Below, piece by piece: positions 18,296-27,859 of a stretch of DNA of 64,000 nt (position 1 is the stretch's first letter; each line of letters opens with the position of its first letter). The stretch comes from G942493375 sp942493375 (GTDB lineage Bacteria > Armatimonadota > UBA5829). Under the pieces are notes generated by a model. The model worked only from the letters and a program-made list of their open reading frames with translations. It was not told the DNA's origin and made no database searches. Both the position numbers and the translations under genes were made by a program. Location of the stretch: NCBI GenBank assembly GCA_942493375.1, contig OW818698.1, positions 2,108,001 through 2,172,000 of the forward strand, in the 5' to 3' direction.

Positions 18296-19144
18296 CTAGG
18301 GACCAGGCGGAATTCCTGGTGGCCAATCCTCTGCACTTGGAATAAAACCTTCTGGCCAATCCTCAGGTTGGCAAACAGAATGTATAAGGTCACTAATACG
18401 GTGTTCATTTTGCACGTGCTCTGCTAAATGTTCTAAATCCGGGAAGAGATAAGATTCATACAAACCGAATAATAAGAGTCTTTCGCGGAAATGCTGTTTA
18501 TGTTCTTTGGGAATGATCATTTTGCCAAGGAACTTTTCTGCATCCGCATATTTTTCCATAGGTCTCCAGGACCCATGAAGAGTAAACTCAGACATTTGCA
18601 CTAGCTGTCTTAAATCATCATGTTTGCATTCAATTGCTATTGTTTTATCTGGTGCTATGATCCGTTTATCTTCTATCGCTATCTTTACAAGGTCATTTAC
18701 ATCCTTGTGATTCGGCGAAGCTATCATGTTATATCCATACTGGCTAGCATTTAAAGACAACGGATCAAGTCCCCATACAGATGCATCTGTATCTTCATCG
18801 CCCTTCTCACATTTCAACGTGGCAAAATGAAGTGCTACTAATGGTGATTTTGTCCAATCTAGTAGACGAGTAGGCAACCCATAGTGCTGCATCAGGAATA
18901 ACCAACCAGTATAGTCATCAACAGGCGGAACCGAATTGCATCTTACGCTTGCCTGGTTTATAAAATCTCTAGCCATTTCTGTCTCTTTATAAGCTTTCCT
19001 TTTATGGTAAAGCGAAGGAGTTAGTTTCCAATCGGAATTTGCCTGCCCTCTCCACCAATGCTGTGGTCTATTACCTAACTGTACAGTTATGTCATATATT
19101 GCTGTGCAATATTCTTCTATTGTGCTTACGGTTACTGTTTTCAT
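18296..19144 (-). CDS. FRG domain protein
   Basis: The 282-aa product starts at the ATG at 19144, preceded by GGTGGA (a longer frame reaches 19249 without a ribosome site). Residues about 25-110 carry the FRG signature. WWRGQANSDWKLTPSLYH holds the phenylalanine/tryptophan-Arg-Gly core, and LMQHYGLPTRLLDWTKSPLVALHFA follows. FRG proteins are widespread, often in mobile or defence neighbourhoods, and their biochemical role is not established. Here the gene diverges from a phosphoesterase gene with only 129 bases between starts. Confidence 0.85.
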   Translation of the reverse strand: MKTVTVSTIEEYCTAIYDITVQLGNRPQHWWRGQANSDWKLTPSLYHKRKAYKETEMARDFINQASVRCNSVPPVDDYTGWLFLMQHYGLPTRLLDWTKSPLVALHFATLKCEKGDEDTDASVWGLDPLSLNASQYGYNMIASPNHKDVNDLVKIAIEDKRIIAPDKTIAIECKHDDLRQLVQMSEFTLHGSWRPMEKYADAEKFLGKMIIPKEHKQHFRERLLLFGLYESYLFPDLEHLAEHVQNEHRISDLIHSVCQPEDWPEGFIPSAEDWPPGIPPGP

Positions 19145-19228
19145 CGTTCCACCAAATATATGCTGAATATATGCTGACCCTATATCAATAGAGTATACAT
19201 CATGACTTCCAGTTTTTCGAACATCTGT

Positions 19229-19234
19229 TATAAT
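19229..19234 (+). promoter_or_regulatory. Possible -10 element for the phosphoesterase gene
   Basis: TATAAT stands 40 bases before the ATG at 19274. No good -35 hexamer is present at 16-18 bases, so support is moderate. Confidence 0.35.
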
Positions 19235-19273
19235 ACCTCCTGAAAGCACACCTTAGGGAGGTCTAGCATCTGT

Positions 19274-19927
19274 ATGGAAGACACTAAAATTGCAGTCATC
19301 GCAGATGTTCATGCCAACATATACGCCTTAACTGCATTTCTGGACTTTGTAGACAAATCGGGTGATATCGATTGTATATGGAACCTGGGAGACTTCCTGC
19401 AGATTGGCCCGCATCCTCGTGAAGTTGCAGAGAAAATACTAAACGATCCACGTTTCATTAATGTACTGGGCAATAATGAGCAGGCGTTAATGGAACGTAA
19501 CCAATCCAGCTTCCCAGCAAATGAAGTTGCTCATCAGAATTGGACACTGGAGCAGATTGGCGATGATCTGTTAAGCAGACTGCGGAACATTCCTGTTGTG
19601 CGTCAAGAACATCTGGGAAACCAGAGGGTTTTGCTGATCCACATACCGGAAGAAGCGCAGCATTACCCCAATATTGATATGGTCACCTGTGGGCACACAC
19701 ACAAGCAACTTCGTTGGACCGAAAATGGAGTTGAATATGTTAACCCCGGATCTCTGGGAGCATCATTCAGAAGCCCACAGGCCGATTACGCCATCATCAA
19801 AGTCCATAATGATAAGGTTCAGGTGAGCCTTGAAAGCTTGGTTATTGATGACTCGAAGTTGAGATCGGATTATATCAGCCGACGTGTCCCCGATGCAGAA
19901 TACCTGATGAACCTGTTCAACCTGTAA
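19274..19927 (+). CDS. YfcE/MJ0936-type metallophosphoesterase
   Basis: The 217-aa cytoplasmic protein has the ordered metal motifs of calcineurin-like phosphoesterases: ADVHAN (D.H), NLGDFLQIGP (GD), VLGNNE (in place of GNHE), LIH and CGHTHKQ. These enzymes cleave phosphodiesters with two metal ions, and the physiological substrate is not known. The Asn replacing His in the GNHE motif is the usual variant in this subgroup. AGGGAGG lies 12 bases before the ATG, slightly far. Confidence 0.85.
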   Translation: MEDTKIAVIADVHANIYALTAFLDFVDKSGDIDCIWNLGDFLQIGPHPREVAEKILNDPRFINVLGNNEQALMERNQSSFPANEVAHQNWTLEQIGDDLLSRLRNIPVVRQEHLGNQRVLLIHIPEEAQHYPNIDMVTCGHTHKQLRWTENGVEYVNPGSLGASFRSPQADYAIIKVHNDKVQVSLESLVIDDSKLRSDYISRRVPDAEYLMNLFNL

Positions 19928-19943
19928 AGCCCCATATTTTCAC

Positions 19944-20035
19944 TATGTCATCCTGAGGCACGAAGGATCTGGTCTAAATTCCGAATTAACCTTGTTCCTT
20001 CTTTGCGCCTTTGCGGCTTTGCGTGAGAATTTTCA
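19944..20035. repeat. Dispersed repeat copies between phosphoesterase and GH2 genes
   Basis: A TCATCCTGAGGCACGAAGGA copy (from 19946) matches the left end of the element at 9174. A CTTTGCGCCTTTGCGGCTTT-type copy (from 20001) matches two more at 23575 and 23696. These are common non-coding repeats. Confidence 0.7.
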
Positions 20036-20111
20036 AAGCTACCATACCATTCATCCTATATCCGAAGCCACATTTTCTATACGGATGGTAATGAGCCTAA
20101 CTCATAATCCC

Positions 20112-23100
20112 CTACCTCGGCTCCACCAATCCGGAGTTCATCTTCGCCAAAAACCTCGGATCGCTGCATTGCAAACGAGCGGTGAACTGCCATTCTCCAC
20201 TCCCCTGGATCACTTTTACCAAAAAATGGTTCCATCCCTGCTTCAAGGGCAATGCCTTACAGCGATATGCATCCGGGACTACCGGGTGGATGCCTTTGTC
20301 CTCAACTATGAGTTTCCCGTTCAACCAAATCTTTGCACCATCGTCCGAACCTGCAAAAAGGTCAACTGTAGGCACATCCGGAGATGCCAGCAGCTGGTCT
20401 AGTGCTCTCGGGCTGTATAGCCAGAAGCTAAGGTATGCCGCAGAGTATGAGTGTGGACCTGGTATGTTCTTCCGGTTAAAATCCATCAGCAGGTTAGCTT
20501 CAGCTTTCATTGGTTTCCAGACAAGGTCATTGATCTTCTCATCTGCACGCGGGTTGATAGTCATCTCCCCACCCACAAAATCCGTATCACACGCATCCAG
20601 ATAGCTGCTTCCTGTAAAAGCCCCTATCATCAACGCTTCCTTCAGGGTTCCGGAGCCGTCAAAGATCCCGCCTTCCATCTCCGCAGGTTTACGAAGTTTC
20701 ATCCCCAGATTCGCCATCAACATCCGGGTAAGTTCAATATGCTGAGCAGTATATGTAAGCGGAAGTATGCTGCAGATCAGAATCCGTCCTTCGCCGGATG
20801 GTATCTCGACCAGCGCTGCTCCACTGGGTTTTGACTCCCGTTCAGACCGCAAAACGCTGCCGGTCTTAAGGTTTTCACCCCGATCTACCCACCGCCGCCA
20901 ATCCGTATTACACGCTTCCAACAGGACCTTGCCTGACTTCACAACCGGGCCATCGAGTCCATAATTCATGATCTCTTTCCCCATCGCCCAGTCACCAAAA
21001 TACATATCACCAAGCGTTAGTGAATCAATAATAGGTGAAGCAGTCTTCTTTACCAGCGATACCGAACTGCGCTGCGAGAGATCTAGTTGAGCAGGAAGAA
21101 GCGAGTTTATTAAGCTCAATGACTCCGGGGTCGGATCCCAAATCAGCACTGTGCTCTTATAACTTAACACTTCCTTGATCTTACGTTTTGCTAACTCAAC
21201 GGACGAGTTATCCAGCGTCCGACCATCGATAATCAGCAATCTGGGTATATAAGAAATACTCTCAGAATCCGTATAAGGAACTCCCGCTCTGGTCAATGCA
21301 AACGCTACCTGACCGGAACTCTGCCCAATCAATGCAGGACGTTTATCAAAATCATCAAATCCTACTGTTTCATCCGCAGCCAACGGCTTTTTCACCTCTG
21401 GCAACACCGGTTTGTGGTCCCACTTACTAGGTTCCGGGCCACCAAGTGCATACGCTGACTTCACTGCATCAAACAACGCCCAGGGCTCATACAATGGAAG
21501 ACTGGGGTCATAACCGGGATTAAATGCAGTAGAGTAAGGACCGATCCGCTCAGGCTGAACCCCGGTTTTCCCCTCAACATAATTCGGGAATGTTATACCA
21601 TCGCTCAACTGAGGAGCTTGTGTTTGATCTTTGAGCCCAATCGGCACCGACTTCATCCCGTACCACACCAGGTTAAAGATCGAGCAATAAGATGCAGTCT
21701 TACGCTGGGCTTTTAACAGTTCATAAGCTTCAGTTGCGATACCTTCCATCCTGCCTTCAAAGCTCTCATAAGACCGATCACCATACCATGTCGCCACTTC
21801 CTTTGGGGTTCCGAAATAGGCGCTGCTTGCTTCCCCTATACCGTATGGCTTCCCTTTCTTAGCTAGTTGTTCGAAGAAACTCTCGCTGCCGTAGTGCCCG
21901 ACCGACACCGGGAACCGTCCGTCCATATCCTCCTCGCCATCTCCCGATATCCATGGCCGCGAAGGATCAAGTCCGCGTATAACACCCACCAGCGCTCCCG
22001 CGTTATCATCAGCTTTGGTGTAGTCCTCCTTCGTCCCCCTGCTGACTCCCAGTGCAGCGTTGATCTCATTGCACACACTCCACCCGAACACGCTGGGATG
22101 GTTGCGGTCACGTCGAATAAGGGATTCAATATGAGACTTGCTCCTCGGCCAAAAATTGGGATCATCATAATTGAATGCACAGTGGCTGGCCCATATTGCG
22201 CTCTCATCCAGCACCATTATCCCCATCTCATCAGCCACATCCAGATAGAAACTCGGATAAGGCTGCGCGTGTAAGCGAACTGCGTTTGCATTGGCATCTT
22301 TCAGCATCTTGAACCAGGACCATGCATATCGCCGCGTCATCTGAGGGATCCCCATAAAGTGCCAAGCGTCCCCTTTGAGCTGGATAGGTTTGCCATTGAG
22401 CAGCAGAGCACTGCCTTTAATCGTCAACTGTCTCCACCCGAATCTGACATACTTGCGGTCAACAACCTTTCCGTCTGCAAGCAGTTCAACCACTGCTCCA
22501 TAAAGTTTAGGGCTCTCAGGGGACCACAGACCCAGATGTCCTCCCACTTTCCCCGAAAGGTTAATACTTCCATTAGCAGCAACTCCCGTAAGAGTCATCA
22601 CCGGCCTCTTACCCAGCTTCCATTTCGGTTCAGGTGCAGATACAACATCCTTACCCGCCAATGACTGCCATTCATATATACTGGCCTTAACCGAAAGCTG
22701 CTTCGACTTCGCAGCATCCCTTTGAATCTTTACTGCAATACTCAATATATCCCGGTTAACTTCAGGATTTATAAAAGCCTCATCAATGTGCGTCTTCGGA
22801 AGAGATAACAAATACACATCCTGCCATATCCCCGCAATATGCAGCCCCCAGAACGAACCAGAAGGATATGTGATAGTGCCAAGTCTGCCGCTGACACTCA
22901 TCAATTCCGGTTTCCGCACACCCACCAGTAGTTCATTCCTGCTGCCATACTTTACAACACTGGTAATATCAATCTGAAGAGGCATAAAGCTGTCGAAATT
23001 ATGAGCAACCTGCTCGCTGTTCACCACAACTATACAGTCACCGGCAACAGCCTCAAATCGAAGCACTACCCCCTTCTCCCTCCACTCACTTGGAACCGTA

Positions 23101-23459
23101 AAAGACCGCTTAAGCCATCCCGCCTTAACCTGCTCCCATGCAGCCGGATAACTCGGATAACACCGGTAATCCCCACCATCACCCGATGAAAACGAGTTCA
23201 CATTCCAGGGAGATGGAATCTTGATCCGTGCCTTATCCCAGGCACTCCCCGGCTGTGGCATCTCCTGCTTAGGATCCAACGCCTGAGGACTATCCGCAGC
23301 CTGAAACTCCCACAACCCGTTCAAGCAAACCCCACCCCGCAAAGGCTTCTCAACCCCAGCCACCACACCGTCCTGAGGAGCAAACACTCTATTAAACCGA
23401 ACAGCACCCTGAACAGGTGTAAAGAGGATCAACATCAGAATACAGAGAATGGATTTCAT
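20112..23459 (-). CDS. Exported GH2-family glycosidase (beta-galactosidase/glucuronidase-like)
   Basis: The 1115-aa product is taken from the ATG at 23459 (GGAGG ten bases upstream), with signal peptide MKSILCILMLILFTPVQG. Residues about 60-200 form the GH2 sugar-binding domain (GLWEFQAAD...), followed by the immunoglobulin-like domain and a barrel with FGWSVCNEINAALG (acid/base Glu) and PYGIGEASSAYF (nucleophile Glu). C-terminal extensions include a glutamine-amidotransferase-like segment and a final PA14-like sandwich (GAKIWLNGKLI). It is predicted to be periplasmic or outer-surface and to act on a beta-linked polysaccharide. Confidence 0.85.
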   Translation of the reverse strand: MKSILCILMLILFTPVQGAVRFNRVFAPQDGVVAGVEKPLRGGVCLNGLWEFQAADSPQALDPKQEMPQPGSAWDKARIKIPSPWNVNSFSSGDGGDYRCYPSYPAAWEQVKAGWLKRSFTVPSEWREKGVVLRFEAVAGDCIVVVNSEQVAHNFDSFMPLQIDITSVVKYGSRNELLVGVRKPELMSVSGRLGTITYPSGSFWGLHIAGIWQDVYLLSLPKTHIDEAFINPEVNRDILSIAVKIQRDAAKSKQLSVKASIYEWQSLAGKDVVSAPEPKWKLGKRPVMTLTGVAANGSINLSGKVGGHLGLWSPESPKLYGAVVELLADGKVVDRKYVRFGWRQLTIKGSALLLNGKPIQLKGDAWHFMGIPQMTRRYAWSWFKMLKDANANAVRLHAQPYPSFYLDVADEMGIMVLDESAIWASHCAFNYDDPNFWPRSKSHIESLIRRDRNHPSVFGWSVCNEINAALGVSRGTKEDYTKADDNAGALVGVIRGLDPSRPWISGDGEEDMDGRFPVSVGHYGSESFFEQLAKKGKPYGIGEASSAYFGTPKEVATWYGDRSYESFEGRMEGIATEAYELLKAQRKTASYCSIFNLVWYGMKSVPIGLKDQTQAPQLSDGITFPNYVEGKTGVQPERIGPYSTAFNPGYDPSLPLYEPWALFDAVKSAYALGGPEPSKWDHKPVLPEVKKPLAADETVGFDDFDKRPALIGQSSGQVAFALTRAGVPYTDSESISYIPRLLIIDGRTLDNSSVELAKRKIKEVLSYKSTVLIWDPTPESLSLINSLLPAQLDLSQRSSVSLVKKTASPIIDSLTLGDMYFGDWAMGKEIMNYGLDGPVVKSGKVLLEACNTDWRRWVDRGENLKTGSVLRSERESKPSGAALVEIPSGEGRILICSILPLTYTAQHIELTRMLMANLGMKLRKPAEMEGGIFDGSGTLKEALMIGAFTGSSYLDACDTDFVGGEMTINPRADEKINDLVWKPMKAEANLLMDFNRKNIPGPHSYSAAYLSFWLYSPRALDQLLASPDVPTVDLFAGSDDGAKIWLNGKLIVEDKGIHPVVPDAYRCKALPLKQGWNHFLVKVIQGSGEWQFTARLQCSDPRFLAKMNSGLVEPR

Positions 23460-23574
23460 AAAAAACAAACCTCCGGGGCTGAGTTGTAGCAACAGTACGA
23501 AACTTCCCCGCGCAGACAACGGATTCCTGCTGAGCTATATTTACCACACAAAGTTCTTCACGATATGGTTTAAA

Positions 23575-23730
23575 TTCTCACGCAAAGCCGCAAAGACGCT
23601 AAGAAGAGAGAGGTATTCTGTCTGTTGGAGGTTATAGATAAAACTGACACAAAGTTACTGAGGAGATCATAAGAAAAGAAAGGAGTACAATATGCCTCTT
23701 CTTAGCGCCTTATCGGCTTTGCGTGAGATT
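23575..23730. repeat. Inverted pair of GCAAAGCCGC-type dispersed repeats
   Basis: TTCTCACGCAAAGCCGCAAA begins at 23575, and its approximate reverse complement ends near 23730 (GGCTTTGCGTGAGA). The pair encloses about 85 bases between the GH2 gene and the DUF5615 gene. A third copy lies at about 20001. Confidence 0.7.
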
Positions 23731-23736
23731 TAAGAA

Positions 23737-24234
23737 TCAAAAGTCAAAAAACAGTTCAAGTTGATTGCTCTGAGGGACAGGAGGCTTGGCTGCCTGTTTA
23801 TGTGGATGTTCAGAAACGATCTGGGGGGATTGTTTTGGTATTGCTTTGCGGCATCGCCCATGGTAGTCTACTGACAGTAGCAGGTCGCGGGAAGCAGAAA
23901 CTGCCTTATGGAGAGATTTCCAATGGCGCATTAGCCATAGGATTCTGTCGAATCTGTTAGCATCCGCATATTTATTGCTCAAAAATACTATCCGGGTATT
24001 ATACTGGAGCGCGGTTTTCATAGTAGTCTCATCAGCAAGCATTCGGCGGTCAGATGTGATCAGCACATAACCCAGCTCTGATGCTTTCGCTACTATTACT
24101 GGATCATCCTCACCAACAAGATCCAGACTCTGAACCGTACGAATGCACTCACCGGCAAGACTCAGCATGCCTGCCGGCAGTGATCCGATATTTTCATCGA
24201 TAAGAAATGCTATGTTGATTTTAGATCTCGCCAT
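23737..24234 (-). CDS. DUF5615 PIN-like putative toxin
   Basis: The 165-aa product starts with INIAFLIDENI and has ELGYVLITSDRRML, the acidic positions of the PIN-like DUF5615 (Mut7-C related) fold. The C-terminus is a proline-rich tail ending NQLELFFDF. DUF5615 proteins usually sit beside a DUF433 gene in what is regarded as a toxin-antitoxin arrangement. Here the start overlaps the upstream DUF433 gene by 25 bases, indicating translational coupling, with GAGGAGAA before the ATG. The RNase role is inferred from the PIN fold. Confidence 0.75.
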   Translation of the reverse strand: MARSKINIAFLIDENIGSLPAGMLSLAGECIRTVQSLDLVGEDDPVIVAKASELGYVLITSDRRMLADETTMKTALQYNTRIVFLSNKYADANRFDRILWLMRHWKSLHKAVSASRDLLLSVDYHGRCRKAIPKQSPQIVSEHPHKQAAKPPVPQSNQLELFFDF

Positions 24235-24896
24235 TTCTCCTCGAATCTAATAGCGTCCCTGGCTTGCTGGACAGAGATATCATACCACTCGGTGATTGAT
24301 TCAATATTCTTTTCCTCTGCAACATAGAGGCGGTAGATGCTTTCAGTTGTTATTCTGTGGCCCTTAATAGTAGGTGCACCGTAACACTTCAATGGGTCTA
24401 CAACTATGTCCACATTCCGTCCCATAGGCCACCAGCGCAGGGCTTCGAGATCATTGAAGTCTATATCGTCAATAAAACCGTTCACAATGCCAAGAATATG
24501 CTGAAGGTTTCCGGCAGCTAGGTACTTTCCATTCTCTTCAAATATAAGCTCTGTTCCCGCCAGCATGCAGCGTTTCTGAGCAAACGGATATGCGGTCTCG
24601 AACCGTTGACTCAGTGTCTCGGAGGCTTGCCTTATCTCTTTAATAGGCACCTTGCAGCTTCGGAAATAGCTGATATACTTGAGTTCAATGACATCAGCAA
24701 AGGTCAAAAGCCTGGTTCCTCCAGCTGCAGCAGGTAAAACGCCCGGAATCGTATACTTGTCACCCCTGACCACGCGAACATAACCCCGTGCCCATTGAGC
24801 GATTTTCTGTGAACTAGCCTGCAACAAAAAAGCCGCATCACCACAAGTATATATCCCGGTCCCAAGCCCAGGAGTTTTGCATTCCAATGCCGTCAT
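24210..24896 (-). CDS. DUF433 protein with N-terminal HTH-like region, putative antitoxin
   Basis: The 228-aa product ends in a DUF433 domain (GAPTIKGHRITTESIYRLY, then ESITEWYDISVQQARDAIRFEEKW), the part that normally pairs with DUF5615. The N-terminal 80 residues (IYTCGDAAFLLQASSQKIAQWARGY) resemble a MerR-type helix-turn-helix. This is the long form of the family, which could bind its own promoter. It overlaps the downstream DUF5615 gene. No good ribosome binding site lies before the ATG at 24896. Confidence 0.75.
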   Translation of the reverse strand: MTALECKTPGLGTGIYTCGDAAFLLQASSQKIAQWARGYVRVVRGDKYTIPGVLPAAAGGTRLLTFADVIELKYISYFRSCKVPIKEIRQASETLSQRFETAYPFAQKRCMLAGTELIFEENGKYLAAGNLQHILGIVNGFIDDIDFNDLEALRWWPMGRNVDIVVDPLKCYGAPTIKGHRITTESIYRLYVAEEKNIESITEWYDISVQQARDAIRFEEKWRDLKST

Positions 24897-25101
24897 TCTA
24901 TTCTACTAAACCCACTAACTACACTTTCACTAAAGAACCATTCCACATCCAACTACGCGATATGTTACACTATTGCCTGTCCAATTTGCAAGAAACCAAT
25001 GCAAATGAAGCACTTCAACACGCTCCCTTTGTGACAAATGAACCAAACGACCTTGGCTGTTCCAATCTGATCAACCCATTTTCTATCACTAGAACATGAG
25101 T

Positions 25102-25482
25102 TCAAGCAGATATGGCAGTTATTGCCTCTTTTAGACTTGAGCATAATGAGATAGCCGAGGGCATGTGGTAGATTCGGACAATGCGATCAAGAGTCGGTGT
25201 ACAACCCACCAGAGTTATGCTGCCATCTATCGGGATTAGTTGCTTTAGCGTATATATCAATACACCAATAGCGGTGCTATCTATATACTTGATGTTATGC
25301 ATGTCGAGAATCAAGTGCTTTTCGGTCTCATCCAGTATGCTCATCATTGAATGCTTAAACAGAGGTGCAGTAAAAGCATCAATCTCTCCTGATAGCTTCA
25401 ATATTTTATGTCCACCAAATCGCACAATTCGATACTCGAATTGAGGATCAACTTCACCTGAAGGCATAATAGTTCCGCACAT
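25102..25482 (-). CDS. STAS-domain anti-sigma-factor antagonist-like protein
   Basis: The 126-aa protein is a single STAS domain: KILKLSGEIDAFTAPLFK, LILDMHNIKYIDSTAIGVLIY and ITLVGCTPTLDRI. The Ser in YIDSTAIG is in the position phosphorylated by anti-sigma kinases in the SpoIIAA/RsbV family. The first 15 residues are extra. AAGGAG lies seven bases upstream of the ATG. No anti-sigma kinase gene is adjacent, so its partner is elsewhere. Confidence 0.85.
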   Translation of the reverse strand: MCGTIMPSGEVDPQFEYRIVRFGGHKILKLSGEIDAFTAPLFKHSMMSILDETEKHLILDMHNIKYIDSTAIGVLIYTLKQLIPIDGSITLVGCTPTLDRIVRIYHMPSAISLCSSLKEAITAISA

Positions 25483-25670
25483 AATTCAACTCCTTGCAAA
25501 AGGCAAGTCATTATTATACATACTCTTCATCAATATACCCACCATTCCATCAAGGCAAAATGTCTTGGACAAAAGTTAGAGTTCATTTTCTACAATACTT
25601 CGAAGATGCAAATATCTGTGATATTAAACGAGGATAATGGAGATTGGGCATTATAAGGTAACACATTATA

Positions 25671-25704
25671 CGAGTGCTTGTCCGATTACTTGGACAAACA
25701 CTCG
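25671..25704 (-). terminator. Hairpin downstream of the NmrA-like gene
   Basis: CGAGTG.TTGTCC pairs with GGACAA.CACTCG across an 8-base loop, 37 bases past the stop. No strong U-run follows. A CTGACTC tandem repeat (25724-25741) lies between the gene and the hairpin. Confidence 0.5.
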
Positions 25705-25740
25705 CATACCAGCCAATTTCTGACTCCTGACTCCTGACTC

Positions 25741-26691
25741 CTACTCCACCGGAATCTTGCTCCCATTCTTTTCAAGCCAAGTTCCAAATGTCTGCAATGC
25801 CGGATTCAACTCACGAGCAAGCTTCAGATCACGGATACCACAGAAGTATTCCTCGAAGTCGCGCTTGAACTGGAACATATTCCCAAGGTCCTCCGCGCCG
25901 GGAAAGCCGAAGCTTCGGAAAACTTCCGGGGGGATCGCATTGTAGTGGACTTCCTTGCCCAGCGCTTTCGTCATCGCCGCAGCAATTTGATCTCCTGTCA
26001 GGTGCTCTCCCGCAATACCCACCGTCTTGCCGATAAACTCGCTGCCACGCTTGAATATCCCGAATGCACACCTGCCGATATCCTCTGAGGCTATTCCAGG
26101 CAGTTTCTTGTCGCCCATAGGAAACGTCAGAGCCAGTTTTCCATCAGCATCCGGCTTTGGACCTAACCCAAAATAGATAAAGTTGTCCCAGTAAAATGAT
26201 GTAAGCAACATTGTCGTAGGAACACCAAGGCTGATAAAGAACTGATTGGCCTCGCCCTTGGCATCAAAGTGGGGAACTTTATACTTGCCCATCAGTGTAG
26301 GCATGCGGTCATCATCGAGTGGCACCCAATTTCGGGTGTCCTCCAGTGTGGACCAGATCACATGCTTCAATCCGGCATCTTTAGCTGCCTCCGCCATACT
26401 CTTAACTTCAGCAAGCTCTTTCTCCGGAGAAAAATGAGCCCAGAAGAATGTAACACAATAGGCTCCATATGCACCTTCAAAAGCTTTTCTGAGGCTGGCT
26501 GCATCATCCACATCCGCTGCCACAACCTCCGCCCCCAGCTTTCGAAGTTCACTTGCTTTATCAGAATCAGGATCCCTGGTTATCGCCCGGGCAGTAAAAC
26601 CACTCTCAGGTTCCGCCAATATTGCCCGGACCAACCCGCTGCCCTGAGCACCTGTAGCACCAAGTACTGCTATTATCTTCTTATCAGACAT
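25741..26691 (-). CDS. NmrA-family NAD(P)-binding protein
   Basis: The 316-aa product starts at the ATG at 26691, which has GGGAGGG before it. The Rossmann dinucleotide motif GATGAQGSGLVRAIL lies at about residues 10-24, followed by VVAADVDDAASLRKAF and VIWSTLEDT. It resembles the NmrA/HSCARG group, atypical short-chain dehydrogenase relatives that often sense NAD(P) redox state and lack the catalytic Tyr-x3-Lys. The full length suits the family. Its role here is unknown and neighbours give no clue. Confidence 0.85.
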   Translation of the reverse strand: MSDKKIIAVLGATGAQGSGLVRAILAEPESGFTARAITRDPDSDKASELRKLGAEVVAADVDDAASLRKAFEGAYGAYCVTFFWAHFSPEKELAEVKSMAEAAKDAGLKHVIWSTLEDTRNWVPLDDDRMPTLMGKYKVPHFDAKGEANQFFISLGVPTTMLLTSFYWDNFIYFGLGPKPDADGKLALTFPMGDKKLPGIASEDIGRCAFGIFKRGSEFIGKTVGIAGEHLTGDQIAAAMTKALGKEVHYNAIPPEVFRSFGFPGAEDLGNMFQFKRDFEEYFCGIRDLKLARELNPALQTFGTWLEKNGSKIPVE

Positions 26692-26900
26692 CTCAACCCT
26701 CCCAAAAAGAATAACCCGGAATCCCCGGGCATCCATGTTTTATAGAAGGTTTACCACCGAAATAACCAAGCCAAACCAAACAACAGTTGAGCAACCCATC
26801 ACACAGCAACACAAACCGCTGCTATCCTAACACGACTAACAATATAGCCCCTTCCTGTTAATCTTAAAAATCTTGTTAATCCTGTTCAAAAAGACCAATA

Positions 26901-27713
26901 TCACTGCGCAACAACCATCTCAACACCGCATTCCCTGCACAGATCCTCGATCCTGGAATCGCTCACGTCCGTTATCCAAACATCAAAATCCGAAAGGCTG
27001 GCCACTTCCACATGCGCACTCTTTTCAAATTTGGCAGCAGGTGCAAGCAGCATAGCTTTCGAACTGGTCTTTATAGCTGTTCGCTTGAGCTGAGCTTCAG
27101 GAGGAAGAGCTGCGCGCACGGAGCCATCAGCCGTGATAGCATCCCCGGAAAGTACTGCCCAGTCAAAATGGAATCGTGAAATTGTCTCTATTGCAGTAGG
27201 GCCGGAAATCGCAAGGCTGTGTGCATCCACTTCGCCGCCCAGTATCTCGTGACGGATTCCTGCGCGCGCCAGTATCTCTGCAATATGCCAGTCATTGGTT
27301 ACAACCCAGACCGGTCTCCAGTTACTCCGGACAATTTCCTCAGCTACCTGCAGGGTTGTAGTTCCGGCATCGATATACAGTGATGAACACCCAGCTAAAT
27401 GTGCAACAGCCGATGCTGCAATTCGCATTTTTGCGTCAACATCCACCGTTTTCCGCACAGACAAATCTATTGCAGCTCTTGGAGATATTGTGTCATCCGG
27501 TAAAATGGCGCCGCCGCGAGTCCTCTGAGCATCGGTAGTCTCACAAAGCCTGTCCAGGTCACGTTGAGCTGTAGCACGGGCAACGCCGAATGTATCCATA
27601 ACATCCTGCATCCCAATCACCCCGCGTTCCCGTAAAAGCTGAGCCATCATCCGCAGCCGCATAGACAACAAAACCGGCCCCCGCACATCATTTAGATCCT
27701 TCAAATCACCCAC
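26901..27713 (-). CDS. DeoR-family transcriptional regulator
   Basis: The 270-aa product has an N-terminal winged helix (MAQLLRERGVIGMQDVMDTFGVARATAQRDLDRL; the recognition helix holds the Arg-Asp pair of DeoR) and a C-terminal sugar-isomerase-like sensor domain (YIDAGTTTLQVAEEI, VVTNDWHIAEIL, VLSGDAI). DeoR proteins usually bind a phosphorylated sugar. The start may be the GTG at 27713 or a TTG three codons later with AGGTGG upstream. It follows the glycyl radical enzyme and its activase on the same strand with about 146 bases between, and probably regulates them. Confidence 0.85.
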   Translation of the reverse strand: MGDLKDLNDVRGPVLLSMRLRMMAQLLRERGVIGMQDVMDTFGVARATAQRDLDRLCETTDAQRTRGGAILPDDTISPRAAIDLSVRKTVDVDAKMRIAASAVAHLAGCSSLYIDAGTTTLQVAEEIVRSNWRPVWVVTNDWHIAEILARAGIRHEILGGEVDAHSLAISGPTAIETISRFHFDWAVLSGDAITADGSVRAALPPEAQLKRTAIKTSSKAMLLAPAAKFEKSAHVEVASLSDFDVWITDVSDSRIEDLCRECGVEMVVAQ

Positions 27714-27778
27714 CTATCAAGCAACAACTGCCACAGTCCAAGTCATTCACACACCAACCAAAACATGCATTTCATTTT

Positions 27779-27850
27779 TCGCGTGTTTAGCGTATTTAGC
27801 GGTTCTCTCCCATAAAAATCTGCGTAAATCTGCGCAATCTGCGGATAATT
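27779..27850. repeat. AATCTGCG-type dispersed repeat
   Basis: The repeat consists of a GCGTGTTTAGCG...TTAGCGGTTCTC part, then AATCTGCGTAAATCTGCG and CTGCGGATAATT. The same unit occurs at 33664-33780 (interrupted) and in part at 32448-32479. It overlaps the region between the activase stop and the regulator start. Confidence 0.7.
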
Positions 27851-27859
27851 CCCCCGAAT

